Origin: Prevotellaceae bacterium
Lineage (GTDB): Bacteria; Bacteroidota; Bacteroidia; Bacteroidales; Bacteroidaceae
Direction: 5' to 3'
Length of the DNA stretch: 20,643 nucleotides
NCBI GenBank assembly: GCA_015256945.1
Contig: JABZLB010000039.1
Coordinates: 1 to 20,643, forward strand
Positions 15,451-20,643 of this stretch are shown here, one piece after another. Position numbers and translations under genes: made by a program. Position 1 is the first letter of the stretch. Every line of letters begins with the position of its first letter. The notes under the pieces are model-generated. The model ran no database searches. It saw only the letters and a program-made list of their open reading frames with translations, and was not told where the DNA came from.

Positions 15451-16662
15451 ATGCACATATTGGTATTAAATTGTGGCAGCAGTTCCATCAAATACAAGTT
15501 GTATGACATGGATAATGAAGCTGTTTTGGCACAGGGTGGCGTTGAGCGTATCGGGCTTGACGAAGCATTTATTAAGGTAAAACTGAATAATGGTGAGAAG
15601 AAACAGATTATGGCTGACCTCCCTACTCATAAGGAGGGTGTACAATTAGTCTTTAAATGCCTTCTTGATCCAGAATTCGGGTCGATCAAAAACCTCGATG
15701 AGATAGGTGCAGTAGGCCATAGAGTAGTGCAGGGTGGCGACCTTTTTGAGAAGAGTTGCTTAATTAATTCAGAGGTAGAACAAGGCATAGCGAGCCTGAT
15801 TGACCTCGCACCCGTTCATAATAAAGGACATCTTGCAGGCATAAAAGCGGTTGATGAGCTGATGCCTGACACGCCACAGGTGGCTGTTTTTGACAATGCT
15901 TTCTTTAGCACTATGCCTGATTATGCCTATCTTTACGCCATACCTTATAAGTGGTATACAGACTGGCACGTGCGTCGTTACGGCTTTCACGGAACCTCTC
16001 ACCGATATGTTTCTAAGCGTGCATGCGAATATTTAGGACTCGATTACCGCAAAACGAAAGTCATTACATGTCATATCGGTAACGGAGCATCGATTTCAGC
16101 CATTAAGAATGGCAAGGCAATTGATACATCAATGGGCTTGACTCCGCTTGCAGGACTGATGATGGGGAGTCGCTGTGGCGACATAGACCCGTCAGCAGTA
16201 ACCTATTTAATGCAGAAGACAGGGATGCAACCTCAGGAGATGGCTGACTTCTTGAATAAGAAAAGCGGCGTGCTGGGTATTACAAACATCTCATCTGACA
16301 TGCGCGAAATTGAAGCAGCCGATGACAATGGCGACAAAATGGCTCACCTTGCATTGGCTATGTACAACTACCGCATTAAGAAATATATCGGTGCTTACGC
16401 TGCTGCCATGGGCGGAGTAGACGTAATTGTATGGACTGCAGGCGTGGGAGAGAACCAGGAAGGTGTCCGTTGGGACAGCTGTGAAGGATTGGAATATCTC
16501 GGCATTAAGATGGATAAGGAACGCAATCACGTTCATGGCAAGGAGCAAATACTCTCTGCTGACGATTCAAAAGTGAAAGTAGTGCTGATTCCTACCGATG
16601 AAGAGATTGTCATTGCACGCGATACGCTTGCCCTGGTTACGGGCCAGCCGCTTGACGATTAA
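15451..16662 (+). CDS. ackA: Acetate kinase
   Basis: AckA transfers the phosphate of acetyl phosphate to ADP, giving acetate and ATP, the energy-yielding end of fermentation. The 403-residue length is standard. ASKHA-fold features are visible: LNCGSSSIKYKLYD at the N-terminus (Asn7), GHRVVQGG with substrate-site Arg91, catalytic Asp148 in VFDNAFF, His180 in YGFHGTSHR, the phosphate loop HIGNGASIS (208-216), Arg241 in GSRCGDIDPS, and TAGVGEN near the C-terminus. It is the second gene of the pta-ackA operon and is followed by a strong terminator. Confidence 0.96.
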   Translation: MHILVLNCGSSSIKYKLYDMDNEAVLAQGGVERIGLDEAFIKVKLNNGEKKQIMADLPTHKEGVQLVFKCLLDPEFGSIKNLDEIGAVGHRVVQGGDLFEKSCLINSEVEQGIASLIDLAPVHNKGHLAGIKAVDELMPDTPQVAVFDNAFFSTMPDYAYLYAIPYKWYTDWHVRRYGFHGTSHRYVSKRACEYLGLDYRKTKVITCHIGNGASISAIKNGKAIDTSMGLTPLAGLMMGSRCGDIDPSAVTYLMQKTGMQPQEMADFLNKKSGVLGITNISSDMREIEAADDNGDKMAHLALAMYNYRIKKYIGAYAAAMGGVDVIVWTAGVGENQEGVRWDSCEGLEYLGIKMDKERNHVHGKEQILSADDSKVKVVLIPTDEEIVIARDTLALVTGQPLDD

Positions 16663-16686
16663 GATTTAATTACCGGTTAAAACAAG

Positions 16687-16728
16687 GCTTCCCGTTACTG
16701 CATTACGTAGTAACGGGAAGCTTTTTTT
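16687..16728 (+). terminator. Rho-independent terminator after ackA
   Basis: GCTTCCCGTTACT (16687-16699) and AGTAACGGGAAGC (16709-16721) form a perfect 13-bp stem with a 9-nt loop, followed by seven T residues. It lies 24 nt after the ackA stop. The rest of the gap to lpxH (16729-16843) shows nothing recognisable. Confidence 0.92.
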
Positions 16729-16843
16729 GTATCATTGAGAACAGCTTTATATGTTTTCAGTCCTTTGAACAAGTTGTTAACGGCCCATCTCCAGCCTGAA
16801 AACGTGTCATGAATAGCGGTAACTTTTTCGTTTGTAAGGCCGT

Positions 16844-17611
16844 CTATGGTTTACTTTCGCCCTCAATATACTGTTCGAGAAACACGTGTTCGCCATCGAA
16901 TACCGCGTAAGTGAACTGCCAAATCCAGTCGCCAAGTATCAGCAAACGAGCCTTACGTTCGAGTGTTAAGTCAATTTCGATATGACGATGGCCATAGATA
17001 AAGTAGTCGATATTGGGGTGAGTTGTCATGTATTCTTTCGTCCACTTTACCAGATATTCCTTATCTTCTCCCATAAAAGGCTGCTCTTTCCCGTCCAATC
17101 GCTTCATACGGCTGTGCTTTGCCCAGTTTAATCCCAGGGCCATTCCCCAACGCGGATGGACAGCATTAAACAGAATTTGGCAGGCATGATTGTGGAAAAC
17201 CTTCCGGAGGAGCTTGAAATTGACGTTCGGATCACCCAGTCCGTCGCCGTGTGCAAGGTAGAATTCCTTGCCATATATTTCAGTAGTTATCGGCTTCCTG
17301 TGCACAATAAGTCCACATTCCTGTTCTAAATATCCGTATGTCCATATGTCATGATTACCCGTAAAGAAGTGAATCTCTACACCCATATCGGTTAATTCCG
17401 ACAGCTTTCCGAGGAAACGAGTAAACCCTTTGGGCACAACATACCGGTATTCGTTCCAGAAATCGAACATGTCGCCAAGTAAATAAACGGCGTATGCTTT
17501 CTCTTTAATACTATCCAGAAAGCGTACAAGGCGGCGTTCCTGCGTGCGACGATGCTCAATGGCCAGCGAACCGAGATGTGCATCAGATAAAAAATAAACA
17601 TTCTTTCTCAT
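16844..17611 (-). CDS. lpxH: UDP-2,3-diacylglucosamine diphosphatase-type metallophosphoesterase
   Basis: LpxH hydrolyses UDP-2,3-diacylglucosamine to lipid X and UMP, a membrane-associated step of lipid A synthesis. The 255-residue protein is a calcineurin-like phosphoesterase with the complete metal-binding set: Asp10 and His12 (LSDAHLG), GDMFDFW (46-52), GNHD (85-88), HGDGLGD (121-127) and GHRH (207-210). Length and the GDMFDFW and HGDG forms fit LpxH and its Bacteroidetes relatives better than other phosphoesterases. It is the last gene of the minus-strand group, 92 nt downstream of the Fe-S assembly factor gene. The gap shows no promoter, so they may be co-transcribed. Confidence 0.87.
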   Translation of the reverse strand: MRKNVYFLSDAHLGSLAIEHRRTQERRLVRFLDSIKEKAYAVYLLGDMFDFWNEYRYVVPKGFTRFLGKLSELTDMGVEIHFFTGNHDIWTYGYLEQECGLIVHRKPITTEIYGKEFYLAHGDGLGDPNVNFKLLRKVFHNHACQILFNAVHPRWGMALGLNWAKHSRMKRLDGKEQPFMGEDKEYLVKWTKEYMTTHPNIDYFIYGHRHIEIDLTLERKARLLILGDWIWQFTYAVFDGEHVFLEQYIEGESKP

Positions 17612-17703
17612 GTGGCGGTATTTTGATTAGGAAAAAGACATGCCCTCAAACAACAAGGGAACCACCTGCTTCAGGTTTATTGCAGAGCGTCAACAGCGAG
17701 CTA

Positions 17704-18024
17704 TTAATCAAACCCAAGCTCGACACGAGCCTCCTCGCTCATCATACTCTGATCCCATGCAGGCTCAAAAACCAGATTGATATTGGCTGTATTGACTCCC
17801 TCTACACTCTCAATTTTTGTGCGGACATCCTCTAATATAAAGTCGGCTGCCGGACAATTTGGAGCCGTAAAGGTCATATCAACGTTTACATTACCGTCTT
17901 CCTGCACATCAATTTTGTAGATCATCCCCAAATCCCATATGTTAACGGGAATCTCAGGGTCGTATACAGTCTTCAGCACATCGACGATTCGTTCTTCTAT
18001 TTTCGTCTTTTCTTCTTGTGTCAT
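17704..18024 (-). CDS. MIP18/DUF59 family metal-sulfur cluster assembly factor
   Basis: This small cytoplasmic protein of the SufT/PaaD-like family is implicated in Fe-S cluster assembly or delivery. The ATG at 18024 gives 106 residues. A longer frame from a TTG at 18045 would start on the promoter -7 element and is rejected. Motifs are YDPEIPVNIWDLGMIY (21-36) and the TAPNCPAADF segment with the conserved Cys57. The C-terminus (VFEPAWDQSMMSEEARVELGF) is typical of the family. It has its own promoter and is followed by lpxH. Confidence 0.9.
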   Translation of the reverse strand: MTQEEKTKIEERIVDVLKTVYDPEIPVNIWDLGMIYKIDVQEDGNVNVDMTFTAPNCPAADFILEDVRTKIESVEGVNTANINLVFEPAWDQSMMSEEARVELGFD

Positions 18025-18042
18025 AGCTTGTTTCTTTTTCTG

Positions 18043-18073
18043 CAAACTTACTTAAAAAAAACGAGATGCGCAA
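18043..18073 (-). promoter_or_regulatory. Promoter for the MIP18-family gene
   Basis: On the minus strand TTG (18071-18073) is followed after 20 nt by TAAGTTTG (18043-18050), matching TAnnTTTG. The ATG is 18 nt downstream of the -7 element, so the leader is very short. The element also argues for starting the gene at 18024. Confidence 0.65.
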
Positions 18074-18113
18074 TATATCGCGTGTATTCATTGGCAAAAT
18101 GACACCATTTATG

Positions 18114-18827
18114 TTACAGTCGCCCTTCTTCCCGATAGCTGTAATAACCGCCGTCGGTTACAATAACGTGGTCGGCAAAGTAAATTCGCATCATGTCACA
18201 ACCCTTTTTTATCTGACGCGTTACTTCGTCATCATGACTGCTCGGTGTCAGATTTCCACTGGGATGATTGTGGGTTACGGCCAGTGTGGTGGCATTGTTG
18301 AACAAACATTCGCGCATAATGACGCGCACATCTACTGCTGTTTCGGTAATGCCTCCGCGACTGACGCAAATCTCACGAATAAGATTGTATTGCTGATTCA
18401 TCAACAAAACATGAAACTCCTCAACATCGAGGTCTTGCAATATAGGGTGCATGAAGTTGTAAATAGCCGTTGCCGACCCCAGCTTAGGCCGCTCTTCGCG
18501 TATTGATTCCCGCCTCCGCCGTCCCAGTTCACAGGCTGCAACAATAGCTATTGCTTTGGCAGGTCCCATGCCGTGATAGCTTACAAGGTCGGCAATCTGC
18601 TTTTTCCCGAGCATGTAAAGGTTGTTATTGCAGTCGCTTAAAATGCGTCTTGTCAGGTCAACAGCGCTTTCACGTGTCGAGCCCGAGCCGATAAGTATAG
18701 CCAGTAATTCGGCATCGCTAAGTGCCGTAGCACCTAATCGTAGAAGCTTTTCGCGCGGGCGGTCTTCCTCTGCCCATTCGTTGATGTTTAATTTATTTTT
18801 TTGTGTGCCGGGTATATTGCTTGTCAT
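18114..18827 (-). CDS. radC: RadC family JAMM-domain protein
   Basis: RadC proteins are named for a DNA-repair role that is now doubted; their biochemical activity is unsettled. The 237-residue product has an N-terminal helix-hairpin-helix region (about 20-105, with LSDAELLAILIGSG and YHGMGPAKA) and a C-terminal MPN/JAMM domain. The metalloprotease-like metal site is complete: THNHPSGN with His186 and His188, and Asp199 in SSHDD. The start is 27 nt after the glycosyltransferase stop, so the two are probably co-transcribed. Confidence 0.95.
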   Translation of the reverse strand: MTSNIPGTQKNKLNINEWAEEDRPREKLLRLGATALSDAELLAILIGSGSTRESAVDLTRRILSDCNNNLYMLGKKQIADLVSYHGMGPAKAIAIVAACELGRRRRESIREERPKLGSATAIYNFMHPILQDLDVEEFHVLLMNQQYNLIREICVSRGGITETAVDVRVIMRECLFNNATTLAVTHNHPSGNLTPSSHDDEVTRQIKKGCDMMRIYFADHVIVTDGGYYSYREEGRL

Positions 18828-18854
18828 GTGTTTCAGGTTAGTAGTAGTGGCGGG

Positions 18855-19946
18855 TTATTTATAGAAGTTTTTCTTATAGGCTTCAAATTCACCGCGTTTC
18901 AAAATACACCGTTTCCACCAGGCTTTCAGGAAGCCACATCCATAGCCTGTAAGCTGAGTGTAGGCCGCTCTCACGGCCAGAATGCCAATATTCAGACTGT
19001 TTGTGCGTACCGTTGCGTCAATAAGTATGATTAAAGCGTACAGCAAGAGCGGGAAGATACCTGTAAACCCAATGCATAAACCGCCGGCCATGGCACTGAA
19101 AGGCCCTGTAACACACCCGTTTGCAGGCGGATTAAGCATGCCGTAAAGCCCTAAGATAAAAATGAGTATCCCCAAGAAAGTCACTGCTAAACACAGAGAA
19201 ACACCCAGCGTAAACACCATTGGCAGCAGGTGTACCAGCTTCAGGCTGTCGGGATATTTCTTATAAAGGTTAATGCGTGCGATGCCACTGTTGTATACTT
19301 GTCGCCAGAACTTGCGGAAGTCAGTACGCCGTTTGTGATACACCCAGGCGTCAGGGAACAGCCGTGTAGCATATCCGGCCTTAATAATACGTATGGAAAA
19401 GTCGATGTCTTCGCCGAAACGCATTTTTGAAAAGCCTCCGAGCTTCTCATAAACATCACGCCGAAGGCCCATGTTAAACGAACGAGGGTAGAACTTGTCA
19501 AGCTTTTTCTTGCCACCTCTTATACCTCCTGTGGTAAAGAAAGAGGTCATAGAGTAGGATATTGCTTTCTGTGTGTTGCTGAACGATTCATGTGCACTGT
19601 CGGGTCCGCCAAAGGCATCGCAGGGCTTTTGTGCCAGTTCGCTATCAACAGCAGCTAAATATCCTGGGGGAAGAATGACGTCAGAGTCGAGAATAATCAC
19701 ATATTCTCCCGTTGCCCTTTCAACGCCATAGTTGCGGCTTTGTCCCGGGCCGCTGTTCTCTTTCATGAAATATTGCAGGTTTAGCTTGTCGCTGTATTTG
19801 TTGCATACGCCTTTACAGGGCCTCTGTGAACCGTCTTCAACAATAACCACATCAAAGTCAGCATAGCTTTGTTGCGTAAGGCTCAGAAGCAGTTCGTCTA
19901 CTTCTTCAGGGCGGTTAAATACAGGAACAATGATAGAATATTTCAT
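18855..19946 (-). CDS. Family 2 glycosyltransferase with C-terminal membrane segments
   Basis: This 363-residue enzyme probably transfers a sugar from a nucleotide donor to a lipid or polysaccharide acceptor at the inner face of the cytoplasmic membrane. The GT-A domain has YSIIVPVFNRPEEV (3-16), VVIVEDGS (33-40), a DSD metal-binding motif (87-89 in ILDSDVILP), and the acceptor-side acid pair in GEDIDFS (178-184). Residues about 240-320 hold two or three hydrophobic segments, and the C-terminus is basic. Donor and acceptor cannot be told. It lies between efp and radC with no other glycan genes nearby, so it is not part of a visible capsule locus. Confidence 0.9.
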   Translation of the reverse strand: MKYSIIVPVFNRPEEVDELLLSLTQQSYADFDVVIVEDGSQRPCKGVCNKYSDKLNLQYFMKENSGPGQSRNYGVERATGEYVIILDSDVILPPGYLAAVDSELAQKPCDAFGGPDSAHESFSNTQKAISYSMTSFFTTGGIRGGKKKLDKFYPRSFNMGLRRDVYEKLGGFSKMRFGEDIDFSIRIIKAGYATRLFPDAWVYHKRRTDFRKFWRQVYNSGIARINLYKKYPDSLKLVHLLPMVFTLGVSLCLAVTFLGILIFILGLYGMLNPPANGCVTGPFSAMAGGLCIGFTGIFPLLLYALIILIDATVRTNSLNIGILAVRAAYTQLTGYGCGFLKAWWKRCILKRGEFEAYKKNFYK

Positions 19947-19971
19947 GTTTGAAGAGTAAAAAATTAAAAAA

Positions 19972-20054
19972 GTAAAAAATTAAAAGGGTAAAAAAGTAAA
20001 AAAGGTGCACGAAATGGCATTACCCTTTACTTTTTTACCCTTTTACTTTTTTAC
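19972..20054 (-). repeat. AT-rich inverted repeat at the 3' end of efp
   Basis: The arms at 19972-20000 and 20026-20054 are inverted copies of 29 nt with one mismatch, around a 25-nt spacer. The unit is GTAAAAAAGTAAAAGGG-like. The right arm contains the efp stop codon, and extra direct copies of the GTAAAAAATTAAAA unit lie at 19955-19971. The mRNA would form a long AT-rich stem just after efp. It is likely a terminator or processing element between efp and the glycosyltransferase gene. Confidence 0.8.
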
Positions 20055-20620
20055 TTTTCAGTAACTCGTCCTACGTAGCTTCCGTCGCGTGTATCAACGG
20101 TAATGGTTTCGCCTTCGTTAATGAAGAGCGGTACACGCACCTCTGCACCCGTTTCAAGTGTTGCAGGCTTTGTAGCGTTTGTTGCTGTATTGCCTTTTAC
20201 ACCCGGCTCACTGTGTGTGATAACGAGGTTGGTTTTCATAGGCATTTCGGCCGAAAGAATGGTTCCGTCAGCCGTATCGGTCTGCACGTCTACAACGTCG
20301 CCTTCTTTCATAAATTCGCCACCGGTAATCATATCCTTGGCTATTGGAATCTGCTCAAAGGTTTCCTGGTTCATGAAAATGCAGCCCGTGCTATCCTCAT
20401 ACAGATACTGGTAAGGACGGTGCTCAACGCGAACGTCGTCAAGTTTAAAGCCTACCTGGAAGGTACGCTCCAATACACGACCGTCGGCCACATTCTTAAG
20501 CTTTGTGTTCATAACGGTGTTGCCTTTGCCTGGCTTGCGGTGTTGAAAGTCGACACACTTCCAGATTCCACCGTCCATACGGATACAAGTTCCGATTTTT
20601 ATGTCCTGTGAATTGATCAT
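20051..20620 (-). CDS. efp: Elongation factor P
   Basis: EF-P binds stalled ribosomes and promotes peptide-bond formation at polyproline stretches. The 189-residue length is standard. An N-terminal KOW-like domain (DIKIGTCIRMDGGIWKCVDF) carries the tip loop KPGKGN with Lys32 at the site that is modified in some lineages. The central OB domain follows, and the C-terminal OB domain contains ATNATKPATLETGAEVRVP and FINEGETITVDTRDGSYVGR. Only 23 bases upstream of the start are visible, so its promoter cannot be judged. The stop codon lies inside the right arm of the AT-rich inverted repeat. Confidence 0.97.
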   Translation of the reverse strand: MINSQDIKIGTCIRMDGGIWKCVDFQHRKPGKGNTVMNTKLKNVADGRVLERTFQVGFKLDDVRVEHRPYQYLYEDSTGCIFMNQETFEQIPIAKDMITGGEFMKEGDVVDVQTDTADGTILSAEMPMKTNLVITHSEPGVKGNTATNATKPATLETGAEVRVPLFINEGETITVDTRDGSYVGRVTEK

Positions 20621-20643
20621 TGTTATTGTATAAAAAGTTTATG

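Noticed and set aside
18025..18045. TTG-started N-terminal extension of the MIP18-family protein
   Set aside because: The TTG lies in the predicted -7 element (18043-18050), so it would be at or before the transcription start; the ATG at 18024 fits the family.

Overview
The window looks like chromosomal DNA of a Bacteroidetes bacterium, most probably Prevotella or a near relative. The signs are promoters of the Bacteroidetes type (TTG or TTTG, about 19-20 nt, then TAnnTTTG), starts with little Shine-Dalgarno signal, a SusC-like TonB-dependent receptor, families largely confined to this phylum (DUF4876, DUF6850, HmuY), and a folP-cdaA gene pair. The genus is an inference; no rRNA is present.

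Left part (1-10666). The first 39 bases are the 3' part of a tRNA-Phe(GAA), followed by its terminator. After a gene-poor stretch of about 500 bases, a promoter near 511-542 drives six same-strand genes: a TonB-dependent receptor, a DUF4876 lipoprotein, a DUF6850-like outer-membrane protein, a gingipain-like (C25/clan CD) cysteine peptidase with a HEAT-like tail, a papain-like (C1) cysteine peptidase, and a half-length HmuY-like lipoprotein. The last three genes overlap start-to-stop. The set reads as a hemoprotein or heme acquisition locus: periplasmic or surface cysteine proteases, a hemophore-like lipoprotein and a TonB transporter. This is the least ordinary part of the window. The whole operon is bracketed by two direct copies of an 88-bp GC-rich repeat (182-269 and 10468-10555, about 89% identical), each made of two units with a GACGGCCGTC palindrome. 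A bidirectional terminator then separates it from the core genes.

Right part (10667-20643) is housekeeping. murF (minus strand; peptidoglycan precursor) is divergent from folP (folate), cdaA (c-di-AMP synthesis) and pta-ackA (acetate overflow, ATP formation), which end in a strong terminator at 16687-16728. A minus-strand group follows, in transcription order efp (translation), a family 2 glycosyltransferase, radC, a MIP18/DUF59 Fe-S assembly factor and lpxH (lipid A). An AT-rich inverted repeat with 29-nt arms lies between efp and the glycosyltransferase gene.

No insertion sequence, integrase, phage gene, CRISPR array or rRNA was seen. The best candidate for a little-described system is the repeat-flanked protease/TonB/HmuY operon.
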